From assembly GCA_905214855.1 (NCBI GenBank), contig CAJMNU010000006.1:1-32920 (forward strand): 32,920 nt of DNA. Direction: 5' to 3'. This DNA is from an uncultured bacterium. GTDB taxonomy: Bacteria; Bacillota; Clostridia; Lachnospirales; Lachnospiraceae. A program made the position numbers and the translations under genes. Of the stretch, positions 7,024-15,205 are shown piece by piece. The first letter of the stretch is position 1. Every line of letters begins with the position of its first letter. The notes beneath the pieces were generated by a model, which was not told the origin of the DNA, did no database searches, and saw only the letters and a list, made by a program, of their open reading frames with translations.

Positions 7024-7704
7024 TCACTGACTCCTTATTTTACAAAACAAAATCCCAGCTACTGTACTGACCAGAGTTGCCAAAATAGCTGGTCCTACAA
7101 TCGCTGTAGGATCTACGCTTCCATATTGACTTCGATATGCGATCATGTTGACTGGAATAAGCTGTAAGGATGAAATATTCAATGTCAAAAATGTACACAT
7201 TTCATCATTTGCTGTCCCTTTCTGCCAGACTTTTCTCTTTTTAAGTTCATCCCCTTTTCTTCTGTTTGTTTCTCCCTGATCTTCTTTCCAATATTTTTTT
7301 TCTTCCCTTTCATCCATATTTTTACTTCTTCGTTCCTCTTCTAATTCTTCCAATGACTCCATCGCCAAAAGTCCAGCTGGCGTTGCCGCCCATCCAAGCC
7401 CCAAAATATTTGCGATCATATTTGTAGCAATTGCTTTTTCAGCTGGATGATCTTTTGGGATATTAGGAAATAAAAAGTGTAAAAAAGGATGCATCTTTTT
7501 AGATAGTGCTTCTATCAGTCCTGCTCTGTTTCCAATTTCAAGGATACCACTCCAAAACCCTAATATTCCCAGCATTGTAATGGCAAGTGTCACAGCTTCT
7601 TTTGCACTTTCCAACGCTCCATTTGTCACTGCTGCCAGATTTCCATGAACAGCTCCCCATACAATACCAAACGCCATCATTCCTGCCCAAAGATAGTTCA
7701 GCAT
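7024..7704 (-). CDS. spmA: Spore maturation protein A
   Basis: The 226-residue membrane protein matches SpmA: an N-terminal MLNYLWAGMMAFGIVWG segment, the Gate-domain stretch LGILGFWSGILEI, and ILGLGWAATPAGLLAME. The C-terminal block contains SSLQLIPVNMIAYRSQYGS. SpmA acts with SpmB in spore core dehydration. The ATG at 7704 has AGAGGG at good spacing and gives the family N-terminus; an ATG 18 bp upstream is less likely. It is longer than the ~196 residues of B. subtilis because of a charged insert at about 119-167, rich in E, R and K, between two hydrophobic parts. It is not adjacent to spmB. Confidence 0.87.
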   Translation of the reverse strand: MLNYLWAGMMAFGIVWGAVHGNLAAVTNGALESAKEAVTLAITMLGILGFWSGILEIGNRAGLIEALSKKMHPFLHFLFPNIPKDHPAEKAIATNMIANILGLGWAATPAGLLAMESLEELEEERRSKNMDEREEKKYWKEDQGETNRRKGDELKKRKVWQKGTANDEMCTFLTLNISSLQLIPVNMIAYRSQYGSVDPTAIVGPAILATLVSTVAGILFCKIRSQ

Positions 7705-7823
7705 TGCCGTCCCTCTTTTCATCGCCTGTTATGGCTTTATTTTTAGCAGTATATGATGACGTTTCTTACACTATGCAGCATGATCATCTGCCGCAGAATA
7801 TGGTATTGTATATATTACATTTT

Positions 7824-9197
7824 TTAACTAAACTTTTCCAAGCTCTCTTTGGACAAAATCTTCTTTTTTGTCACAACAAAAATTAAAAATGCAGTTGTAG
7901 CAGCTATAATATCTGAAATTGGTTCTGCATAATAAATCCCCATAACATTTCCGTTGATTGCCGGCAAGATCAAAGCCAACGGGATCAATAAAATGACTTT
8001 TCTAAGAAGTGCAATAAACAAGGAAATCTTTGCCTGTCCAAGCCCCAAAAAGGTGGTCTGACATCCCATCTGAAGCCCAAACACACCAATTCCTGCCATA
8101 AAGATCGGCATAACCTGAACAACCAGTGCAATCAATTCCTCTTTATTTGTGAAGATTCCTGCAAAGATTCTCGGAAATTGTGTTGTCAGGAAACAAGCTG
8201 TAATGGAAATGATCAATGTTACAATCATTGTAATCCTATATGTCTTTTTCACACGATCAAATTTACCAGCACCAAAATTGTAGCTGATGATTGGCTGTAC
8301 TCCCTGTGTAAATCCCTGAATCGGAATGACGATCAACTGCATCACACTCTGTAAGATCGTCATAGAACCAACATATAGATCACCTCCATATTTCTGGAGT
8401 CCACTATTTAATACAATATTGATCGCACTCTCTGTCGCCTGCATGATAAAAGGAGAAATACCAAGTGCTGCAATGCTCATGATCAATGACATATTTGGTT
8501 TTAAATATTTCTTTTTGATCTGGAAAGATGATTTTGAGGAGAGAAGGAAACGGACAACCCAAACTGCACTTACTGCCTGTGAAAGGATCGTTGCCAAAGC
8601 TGCTCCTCTTACACCCATATCAAACAGGAAGATGAAAATAGGATCTAGTACAATATTGATCACAGCACCGATCAGGACAGAAAACATCGCTACTTTTGCC
8701 TGACCCTGAGAAGAAATAAACATATTTAATCCCAATGCTACCTGTACAAATATAGTACCAATCAAGTAAATACTGATATATTGTTCCGCATAAACAATAG
8801 TCTTATCACTTGCTCCAAACATATATAAAAGCGGTGTTTTAAATATCGCAAAAAATGCTGTCAAAACGACAGAAAAAAACAACAGTACTGTAACACCATT
8901 TCCAAGAATCTGTTCTGCCTTTTCCTTATTTCCTTTTCCAAGCTGTATCGCTGCCAGAGGAGCGCCACCAGCACCCACAAAAGCACTAAAAGCTGAGATC
9001 AGCATCAGAATTGGAAATGTCAGTCCAACTCCTGTCAGAGCAAGATCACCAACTTCTGCAATACGTCCAATATACATGCGGTCTACTATATTATATAGTA
9101 CATTGATCAACTGAGCGATTACAGAAGGAATTGCCAGACTCAGCATCAACTTAGGTATTGGCTGTGTCCCCAGCCTCTCATCTCTACTTTGATTCAT
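7824..9197 (-). CDS. MATE-family efflux transporter (MarR-linked)
   Basis: The 457-residue MATE transporter has about 12 hydrophobic segments, with an N-terminal AIPSVIAQLINVLYNIVDRMY block and SYNFGAGKFDRVK between the halves. It is clearly different in sequence from the MATE protein at 5471. It overlaps the upstream MarR gene by 14 bp and shares its promoter, so it is very likely the regulator's target. Drug or metabolite efflux is inferred from the family. The ribosome binding site is AGGAG before an A-run and ATG. No clear terminator follows before spmA. Confidence 0.87.
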   Translation of the reverse strand: MNQSRDERLGTQPIPKLMLSLAIPSVIAQLINVLYNIVDRMYIGRIAEVGDLALTGVGLTFPILMLISAFSAFVGAGGAPLAAIQLGKGNKEKAEQILGNGVTVLLFFSVVLTAFFAIFKTPLLYMFGASDKTIVYAEQYISIYLIGTIFVQVALGLNMFISSQGQAKVAMFSVLIGAVINIVLDPIFIFLFDMGVRGAALATILSQAVSAVWVVRFLLSSKSSFQIKKKYLKPNMSLIMSIAALGISPFIMQATESAINIVLNSGLQKYGGDLYVGSMTILQSVMQLIVIPIQGFTQGVQPIISYNFGAGKFDRVKKTYRITMIVTLIISITACFLTTQFPRIFAGIFTNKEELIALVVQVMPIFMAGIGVFGLQMGCQTTFLGLGQAKISLFIALLRKVILLIPLALILPAINGNVMGIYYAEPISDIIAATTAFLIFVVTKKKILSKESLEKFS

Positions 9198-9645
9198 TTT
9201 TTTCTCCTATCTCATATTCTGTTAAATTTTGGTACAACCGTTTCAGATAACCATTCAATTCCTGCCTTTCTTTCTCTGAAAATCCCTTAAAATTGATCGT
9301 TGACATTTCCTCAAACGCCTTATAACATTTTTGTTCCAGCTGAACAGCATTGTCTGAAAGAATAATTCGTATTTCTCTTCGATTGTCCGGATTATTCCTA
9401 CGCTTGATCCAGCCAGCCTGTTCCAGCCTGTCTAACATGCTGGTCAATGTTGTCTTTGCCAGATCTGTTCTTCTGCTTAATTCACTGATCGTAATATTAT
9501 CTTCATTCCATAGCTGAAATAAAATATGTATCTGAGCTGTATTTAAATCCATATCAAGGTGTTTTGCTAAAATCGACTGAAAAATACGTCCCTGAAGCAA
9601 TTTAATTTGTGACATACGAATTCCAATCGGCATATCCCTCTCCAA
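9184..9645 (-). CDS. MarR-family repressor of the adjacent MATE gene
   Basis: This MarR-family winged-helix regulator is 153 residues from the preferred TTG start at 9645, which has AGGAGG 8 bp upstream. ATG 9633, with GGAG nearby, is the alternative. A longer frame back to 9690 lacks a site. The helix-turn-helix reads ISELSRRTDLAKTTLTSMLD and the wing RNNPDNRREIRI. The gene overlaps the MATE gene, and its promoter carries three near-identical palindromes, so ligand-relieved repression of an efflux pump is the likely scheme (inference from the common MarR arrangement). Confidence 0.83.
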   Translation of the reverse strand: MERDMPIGIRMSQIKLLQGRIFQSILAKHLDMDLNTAQIHILFQLWNEDNITISELSRRTDLAKTTLTSMLDRLEQAGWIKRRNNPDNRREIRIILSDNAVQLEQKCYKAFEEMSTINFKGFSEKERQELNGYLKRLYQNLTEYEIGEKNESK

Positions 9646-9707
9646 CTGTCGTTCCTCCTCTCTATTTGACCACAACATCCTTTCAAGCAATGTTGTTATC
9701 TTATTAT

Positions 9708-9762
9708 ACTATATAGTTCTTTTCTATATAGTTTAATTCTGTATGAGATATTACTATATAGT
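9708..9762. promoter_or_regulatory. Three ACTATATAGT operator candidates
   Basis: The palindrome ACTATATAGT occurs exactly at 9708-9717 and 9753-9762, and with one change (TCTATATAGT on the + strand) at 9723-9732. The 9753 copy overlaps the -10 and spacer of the MarR-MATE promoter; the others lie just downstream. Centre-to-centre distances are 15 and 30 bp. They are the obvious binding sites for the MarR protein encoded next door. Confidence 0.65.
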
Positions 9763-9776
9763 ATTATTTTTGTCAA
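9748..9776 (-). promoter_or_regulatory. Promoter of the MarR-MATE operon
   Basis: On the minus strand a perfect TTGACA (9771-9776) and TAATAT (9748-9753) are 17 bp apart. The spacer and -10 are overlapped by a palindromic operator candidate, as expected for a self-repressed gene. Confidence 0.65.
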
Positions 9777-9808
9777 TGTCCTTTTCAGATATCTTCTTTC
9801 TTTCAAAT

Positions 9809-9835
9809 CAAAAATAAGAGCTGCTGCTCCAGCAG
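9809..9835 (-). terminator. Terminator at the end of the fatty acid operon
   Basis: Directly after the flavoprotein stop codon, CTGCTG (9830-9835 read on the minus strand) pairs with CAGCAG around GAG, followed by CTCTTATTTTTG. The stem is short and the T-run interrupted, so this is moderate evidence. Confidence 0.45.
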
Positions 9836-9836
9836 A

Positions 9837-10955
9837 TTATTCATCCACTGGGGCAATAGCTCCTGTCAGTTCTTTCATAACTTCTTTTACTGTTTCCAAA
9901 TGTTTTGCCCGATATGCATTGCTTCCACAGAACAAAAGTGCATGATCCACATCCCCGGTTGCAGCATGGATCAACGCCTGTGTAATACAATAAGGAATAT
10001 TTACCTTATCACATTTTTCAAGGCATTGATAACAATGTTTCCATTCCGGTTTCTTTCCTTCCTTGACACTCTTTAAAAAGGCATTTTGAATTGCTCTTCC
10101 CGGCATTCCCACCGGACTCTTTGTGATCACAATATCTTCTTCCTTTGCCTTAATATATTCTTGCTTATATGAATCTGGAGCATCACATTCTAAAGTTGTC
10201 ACAAAGCGGGTTCCCACTTGTACACCCGAAGCTCCCAAAGACAAAGCATGACATACATCCTGATGGGTATAAATTCCTCCTGCTAAAATAAAAGGGATCT
10301 CTTTTTTATAGCGTTTACCATATTCCTGAAGCAGTTCCAATACCTCTGTTATTTCCTCTTCATACTTTCTCTTCTGAAAGGAAACGGATACTTGCGATGA
10401 ATCTGCTCCCAGATCTTTAAGATGTTCTAAAGAAAATCCCAGATGTCCCCCTGCCAATGGACCTTCCATTACTACAAAATCCGGAACTCTGTGATATTTT
10501 CTGTCCCACATTTTACAGATCACACTTGCTGCTTTTTTAGAAGATACAATCGGTGCAATCTTTGTATGAGAATCCTCTTTTACATATTCCGGCAGATCTA
10601 CTGGAAGTCCAGCTCCGGATATGATCACATCTGCGTTGCAGCGTACCGCCTCTTTTACATACTCTTTATAATTCTTCGTTGCCACCATAATGTTAAAGCC
10701 AACTACTCCACCTTGTGCAATTTCTCTGGCTTTTTGCAGTTCTGTTTTCATTGCCCGAAGATTCGCTTTCATTGGATCCTTTGAAAAATCCAGTTCCCTA
10801 AATCCAATCTGAGCTGTAGAAATAATCCCTATTCCGCCTTCTTTTGCCACATGTCCTGCCAGAGAAGACAAGCTGATCCCAACTCCCATTCCTCCTTGGA
10901 TAATTGGCCATTTTACTTTCAAATCTCCAATTTTCAACGGTCTGATTGTTTCCAT
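9837..10955 (-). CDS. Nitronate monooxygenase / FabK-like flavoprotein with Cys cluster
   Basis: The 372-residue protein is a FMN-dependent TIM-barrel of the 2-nitropropane dioxygenase/FabK superfamily: PIIQGGMGVGISLSSLAGHV at the N-terminus, GGHLG, LAGGIYTHQDV, and the phosphate-binding ASGVQVGTRFV. It is distantly related to the FabK at 18289. The C-terminus adds a cysteine set C308-x2-C311-x3-C315-x7-C323 that FabK here lacks; it may bind a metal or Fe-S cluster. It is the last gene of the fatty acid operon, 51 bp after accDA. Its substrate is unclear: nitronate oxidation or an enoyl-thioester reduction are both possible. The ribosome binding site is weak. Confidence 0.78.
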   Translation of the reverse strand: METIRPLKIGDLKVKWPIIQGGMGVGISLSSLAGHVAKEGGIGIISTAQIGFRELDFSKDPMKANLRAMKTELQKAREIAQGGVVGFNIMVATKNYKEYVKEAVRCNADVIISGAGLPVDLPEYVKEDSHTKIAPIVSSKKAASVICKMWDRKYHRVPDFVVMEGPLAGGHLGFSLEHLKDLGADSSQVSVSFQKRKYEEEITEVLELLQEYGKRYKKEIPFILAGGIYTHQDVCHALSLGASGVQVGTRFVTTLECDAPDSYKQEYIKAKEEDIVITKSPVGMPGRAIQNAFLKSVKEGKKPEWKHCYQCLEKCDKVNIPYCITQALIHAATGDVDHALLFCGSNAYRAKHLETVKEVMKELTGAIAPVDE

Positions 10956-10979
10956 TTTTTATGCCTTTTTCGCCTTCCT

Positions 10980-11002
10980 CAGTCTTTCTTTGATAAAGAC
11001 TG
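10980..11002 (-). repeat. Inverted repeat between accDA and the flavoprotein gene
   Basis: CAGTCTTT and AAAGACTG form an 8-bp stem around seven bases just downstream of the accDA stop. No U-run follows. It might mark an mRNA 3' end or a processing site that sets the lower expression of the last gene. Confidence 0.35.
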
Positions 11003-11006
11003 CTGC

Positions 11007-12776
11007 TTACATCTTACGAAATCTTTTATAGCGATGTTCTATTCTCTCCTCCAATGGCATTGTTCCATATTTCTGAAAGAATCCTAACATCCAATGATCT
11101 ATTTTTGAGGTGATCTCTGCCAGATTTTGTGAAGTCACCGCTTTCTCTTCTGGAATCACTCTTTCAATGATTCCCATATCCAATAAATCTCTTGCTGTGA
11201 TCTTCATCACTCTCGCTGCTTCTGGAGCTTTTTTACTGTCTTTCCAAAGTATACTTGCAAATCCTTCCGGAGAAAGAATAGAATACATTGCATTTTCCAT
11301 CATCCAGACTTCATCTGCAACTGCCATTGCCAAAGCGCCTCCGCTTCCTCCCTCTCCAATTACGATCGTCAAAATTGGGACTTTTAAGTTTGACATCTCA
11401 AACAAATTTCTTGCGATTGCTTCTCCCTGTCCATGTTCTTCTGCCTCCATACCGCAAAAAGCTCCCGGAGTATCAACCAGACAGATTACTGGTCTTTTAA
11501 ACTTTTCTGCCTGTTTCATGAGACGAAGGGCTTTTCGATATCCATCCGGCGATGGCATACCAAAGTTGCGTTTCATATTCTCTTTTATGCTCTTTCCTTT
11601 TTCCTGAGCAATCACCGTGACCGGAATTCCATGAAACATAGCGATTCCCCCGATCACAGCGCCATCATCATGACTGCATCGGTCTCCATGAAATTCTATA
11701 AAATCAGTAAACAGATTAGAAATATATTCCGATGCCGGAGGTCTGCTGTTCTTTCTGGAGAGCAATACGGTATCCCAAGCTGATTTTGTCTCTTTTTCAC
11801 TATCTCTGCCTGATTTTATATCAACTATACTACTGTCCTCATACCCACAATCCCAAAGCTCTCTCTGTTCTTCCTTGATTTTCTTTTGTATCTGCTCTGG
11901 ATCAGACTGGCTTGTACCATTTTCTTTATGCATAGCAAGAATTTTTCCCAGAACCTGCTTTTGTTCATGCCGTTCCACGATTTTATCTACAAAACCATGT
12001 TCTTTCAAAAACTCTGCTCTCTGAAACCCTTCTGGAAGTGTCTGACCAATCGTCTGCTCAATTACCCTTGGTCCTGCAAATCCGATCAAAGCTCCAGGCT
12101 CTGCTAAAATAATATCTCCAAGCATGGCAAAACTTGCCGTGACACCTCCTGTTGTCGGATCTGTCAAAACAGAGATATACAATAACCCAGCATCGTGATG
12201 GCGCTTTAACGCTGCAGACGTTTTTGCCATCTGCATCAACGAAACAATCCCTTCCTGCATTCTTGCTCCTCCTGAACAACAATACAAGATCACTGGGAGA
12301 CGTTCTTCTGTCGCACGTTCTACCGCTTTGGTGATTTTTTCACCGACATTGTATCCCATACTTGCCATGAAAAAACGTGAATCACATACTCCCATAACAG
12401 CCGGATATCCATCAATCATCACCTTTCCAGTCACTACAGCTTCATTCAGATTTGTTTTTTCCTGAACAGCACGAAATTTTCTTTCATACCCCGGAAAAGA
12501 CAGTGGGTTAGAAAACTCCATCTCACGATCCCACTCTTCAAAAGATCCTTCATCTGCGATCATCTCAAAACGTCTAAATGCATGAACTCGAAAATATCCA
12601 TTGCATTTTGGACAAATATAATGATTTTGGATAACATCTTCCGTATAGATCGGGCATCCGCATTTATTGCATTTTTTCCACAATCCTTCCGGAACATTAG
12701 GTTTTTCATCCAAACCGGAACTTCTGTATCTGGTATCTAATTTCGTATATGTTTTTTTAAACATATCTCTCAACAT
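11007..12776 (-). CDS. accDA: Acetyl-CoA carboxylase carboxyltransferase, fused beta-alpha
   Basis: One 589-residue chain holds both carboxyltransferase halves. Residues about 1-265 are AccD, with the zinc ribbon Cys36-x2-Cys39...Cys55-x2-Cys58 and the crotonase-like core (CSGGARMQEG, DPTTGGVTASFAM). Residues from about 330 are AccA (YISNLFTDFIEFHGDR, VDTPGAFCGMEAEEHGQG, GEGGSGGALAMAVAD). The linker replaces most of the usual AccA N-terminal coiled coil. The enzyme transfers the carboxyl group from biotin to acetyl-CoA, making malonyl-CoA. AGGAGGG precedes the ATG; accC ends 29 bp upstream. In streptococcal operons accD and accA are separate genes in this same order. Confidence 0.93.
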   Translation of the reverse strand: MLRDMFKKTYTKLDTRYRSSGLDEKPNVPEGLWKKCNKCGCPIYTEDVIQNHYICPKCNGYFRVHAFRRFEMIADEGSFEEWDREMEFSNPLSFPGYERKFRAVQEKTNLNEAVVTGKVMIDGYPAVMGVCDSRFFMASMGYNVGEKITKAVERATEERLPVILYCCSGGARMQEGIVSLMQMAKTSAALKRHHDAGLLYISVLTDPTTGGVTASFAMLGDIILAEPGALIGFAGPRVIEQTIGQTLPEGFQRAEFLKEHGFVDKIVERHEQKQVLGKILAMHKENGTSQSDPEQIQKKIKEEQRELWDCGYEDSSIVDIKSGRDSEKETKSAWDTVLLSRKNSRPPASEYISNLFTDFIEFHGDRCSHDDGAVIGGIAMFHGIPVTVIAQEKGKSIKENMKRNFGMPSPDGYRKALRLMKQAEKFKRPVICLVDTPGAFCGMEAEEHGQGEAIARNLFEMSNLKVPILTIVIGEGGSGGALAMAVADEVWMMENAMYSILSPEGFASILWKDSKKAPEAARVMKITARDLLDMGIIERVIPEEKAVTSQNLAEITSKIDHWMLGFFQKYGTMPLEERIEHRYKRFRKM

Positions 12777-12805
12777 GGTTCTGCCCTCCTGTCACTATAC
12801 ATTCA

Positions 12806-14149
12806 CTATAAGGAAAAATGCTTGGAAATAAAATCGGTATCAATTTCTCCCCTCTGAAACTCTTCTTGGTTGATAATATCATACTCAAAATCCAGATTCG
12901 TATCGATACCTTCTAATATCAGCTCACCAAGAGCACTTCTCATTTTCGCTATGGCTGCTTCTCGATCCTTATCATGCACAATCAGCTTTAAGATCATAGA
13001 ATCATAGTAAGGAGGTATCGCATATTGATTGTAAACAGCAGTATCTACACGCACTCCGTTTCCTCCCGGTATATGAATATTGGTGATTGTACCAGGACAT
13101 GGTCTGAAATTTTTTTCTGGATTTTCCGCATTGATCCTGCACTCTATAGCATGTCCATCGATCCTGACATCTTCCTGAGTAAATGAGAGTGCCTCTCCAG
13201 CAGCAATTTTAATCTGCTCTTTGATCAGATCCAGACCTGTCACCATCTCTGTCACCGGATGCTCTACCTGAATTCTGGTATTCATCTCCATAAAATAAAA
13301 ATCCTTATTCTGATCCAGCAAAAATTCTATTGTTCCTGCATTCTCATATCCAACAGTCTTTGCTGCCAAAACTGCTATCTCTCCCATTCTTTTACGCAAT
13401 TCTGGGGAAATTGCAATAGACGGGGACTCTTCTAAAACCTTTTGATGTCTCCTCTGGATAGAACAATCACGCTCACCAAGATGAACTACATTTCCAAATT
13501 TATCTGCTAAAATCTGAAATTCTATGTGGCGTGGATGTTCCATATATTTCTCTAAGTACATGGTATCATCTGAAAATCCATTGACAGATTCTCTCTGTGC
13601 ATTCTGGAATTGAAGATCAAACTCCTCTTTGCTTTTTGCGATACGCATTCCTTTCCCTCCGCCTCCGGAGGATGCCTTGATCATAATAGGGTATCCGATC
13701 TCTTCTGCTGCTTTCCTTGCCTCTTCCAGTGTATGTACTGGCTCTTTACTTCCCGGAATCACCGGAACTCCAGCCTCCATCATTGTCTTTCTTGCCTCAG
13801 ATTTATTTCCCATTTTATGAATCAGATCTGCATCCGGTCCAATAAAAGCAATATGACATTCTTTGCACAGTTTCGCAAATTTTGCATTTTCAGACAAAAA
13901 ACCAAATCCCGGATGGATCGCTTCTGCTTTCATGGCAACCGTCGCACTCAGAATCCGCTCCATATTTAAATAACTATCCAAGGGTGAAGCCTTTCCTATA
14001 CAGACAGCTTCATCCGCAAGAAGTGTATGAAGAGCATCCTTGTCTGCTTCTGAATATACAGCTACTGTTTGAATTCCCATCTCTCTGCAAGCCCGAATGA
14101 TGCGGACCGCAATTTCACCTCTATTAGCGATCAATATTTTATGAAACAT
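12806..14149 (-). CDS. accC: Acetyl-CoA carboxylase, biotin carboxylase subunit
   Basis: This 447-residue biotin carboxylase starts at MFHKILIANRGEIAVRI, with AGGGGA 7-8 bp upstream; the longer frame to 14173 would overlap fabZ. ATP-grasp features are clear: the glycine-rich loop SSGGGGKGMRIA, the ERDCSIQRRHQKVLEESPS segment, and FMEMNTRIQVEHPVTE with the catalytic Glu/Arg region. It carboxylates the biotin on AccB using ATP and bicarbonate in the cytoplasm. Length equals the family norm. It lies 10 bp after fabZ and 29 bp before accDA in the fatty acid operon. Confidence 0.95.
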   Translation of the reverse strand: MFHKILIANRGEIAVRIIRACREMGIQTVAVYSEADKDALHTLLADEAVCIGKASPLDSYLNMERILSATVAMKAEAIHPGFGFLSENAKFAKLCKECHIAFIGPDADLIHKMGNKSEARKTMMEAGVPVIPGSKEPVHTLEEARKAAEEIGYPIMIKASSGGGGKGMRIAKSKEEFDLQFQNAQRESVNGFSDDTMYLEKYMEHPRHIEFQILADKFGNVVHLGERDCSIQRRHQKVLEESPSIAISPELRKRMGEIAVLAAKTVGYENAGTIEFLLDQNKDFYFMEMNTRIQVEHPVTEMVTGLDLIKEQIKIAAGEALSFTQEDVRIDGHAIECRINAENPEKNFRPCPGTITNIHIPGGNGVRVDTAVYNQYAIPPYYDSMILKLIVHDKDREAAIAKMRSALGELILEGIDTNLDFEYDIINQEEFQRGEIDTDFISKHFSL

Positions 14150-14159
14150 CACATTTCCC

Positions 14160-14582
14160 CTATCCAATAACAAAAGTCAGCTCTGCACTTACTGCAACCT
14201 TACCATTTACCGTTGCAGTTGCTTTTCCAACTCCAACTGGTCCTTTTCTCTTGATAATTTCACATTCCAGTTTCAACTGATCTCCCGGAACTACTTTTTG
14301 TTTAAATCTTGCCTGATTGACTGCTCCAAAATACGCTGTCTTTCCTTTATTTTCTTCACAGGCTAAGATAGCAACTGCCCCTGTCTGTGCCAGTGCCTCA
14401 ATGATCAAAACTCCCGGCATAACTGGTTCTTGCGGAAAATGTCCCGCAAAATATGGTTCATTATATGTAACTGACTTATATCCAACAGCACGCACTCCCG
14501 GATCCAGTTCCTCAATCTTATCAATCAGCAAAAATGGATGGCGATGTGGAATAATCTTTTGAATTTCTGTAATTCCCAGCAT
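14160..14582 (-). CDS. fabZ: 3-hydroxyacyl-ACP dehydratase
   Basis: The 140-residue hot-dog-fold protein has the FabZ signatures IIPHRHPFLLIDKI, the catalytic His in AGHFPQEPVMPG and the catalytic Glu in VLIIEALAQTGA. It removes water from 3-hydroxyacyl-ACP in each elongation cycle. Start ATG 14582 has GGAGG at 6 bp, and gives the normal length; the frame continues to 14597 without support. No fabA, fabM or fabN is seen, so this window shows no dedicated unsaturated-fatty-acid branch enzyme, unless FabZ itself supplies it as proposed in some clostridia. Confidence 0.94.
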   Translation of the reverse strand: MLGITEIQKIIPHRHPFLLIDKIEELDPGVRAVGYKSVTYNEPYFAGHFPQEPVMPGVLIIEALAQTGAVAILACEENKGKTAYFGAVNQARFKQKVVPGDQLKLECEIIKRKGPVGVGKATATVNGKVAVSAELTFVIG

Positions 14583-14638
14583 AATTTTCCTCCACAAGAA
14601 TATTCATTCTTTTGTTTTTTCTATATCAAAAAACGCAA

Positions 14639-15196
14639 TCAGTGAATACGAAATAAAGGCTGACCATACTCTACAACAGATTCATTCTCTACCAGAATCG
14701 CCTCTACAGTACCATCATATTCACTTTCAATCTCATTCATCAGTTTCATAGCTTCAATGATCCCTAAAATCTGTCCTTTTTTTACCTTATCTCCTACCTT
14801 GACAAAAGGCTCTGCTTCTGGAGAAGAAGAGGAATAAAATGTTCCCACAAGAGGGGATACTATAACTCTGTCTGATGCAATATTAGTTACTTCCTCTCTG
14901 TCTTTTAGATCATCTGTCTTTATATGGTTTGCAGTGTCTGCATCCTGCTTTACTGTTTTTCCATGACTGTCATCCACCATTTTTTCCTTTGTCCGCTCAG
15001 TCTCTAAAAACATATTCTTTCTATTTTCCTCATCTGATACCAGAGAACGCACTGTCTCAGAAGATTCAGGAACACTGATCTCTTCTTCCTTATTTTTAGA
15101 AAGAGACAGTTTCCAACTTTCTTCTTCCAATTTTAATCCAGTTAAATTAGAATCAGAAAGTGCCTGGATCAAACTTATGATTGCCTGTACATCCAT
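14639..15196 (-). CDS. accB: Biotin carboxyl carrier protein of acetyl-CoA carboxylase
   Basis: The 185-residue protein ends in a biotinyl domain with EAMKLM, Lys151 being the biotinylation site, preceded by [18 protein letters not shown]. The N-terminal ~30 residues match the AccB start ([20 protein letters not shown]). Between them is a long charged, low-complexity linker (about 35-105) rich in E, K, D and T that makes the protein longer than the ~156 residues of E. coli AccB. It shuttles carboxybiotin between AccC and AccDA. It starts 9 bp after fabF. Confidence 0.94.
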   Translation of the reverse strand: MDVQAIISLIQALSDSNLTGLKLEEESWKLSLSKNKEEEISVPESSETVRSLVSDEENRKNMFLETERTKEKMVDDSHGKTVKQDADTANHIKTDDLKDREEVTNIASDRVIVSPLVGTFYSSSSPEAEPFVKVGDKVKKGQILGIIEAMKLMNEIESEYDGTVEAILVENESVVEYGQPLFRIH

Positions 15197-15205
15197 CTTT
15201 GTACC

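Noticed and set aside
7723..7823. Sigma-E promoter for spmA (CATATT then CATGCTGCAT)
   Set aside because: The -10 matches the sigma-E consensus at too few positions to call.
10980..11002. Hairpin after accDA as a terminator
   Set aside because: It is followed by purine-rich sequence, not a U-tract, so the last gene is probably still in the operon.
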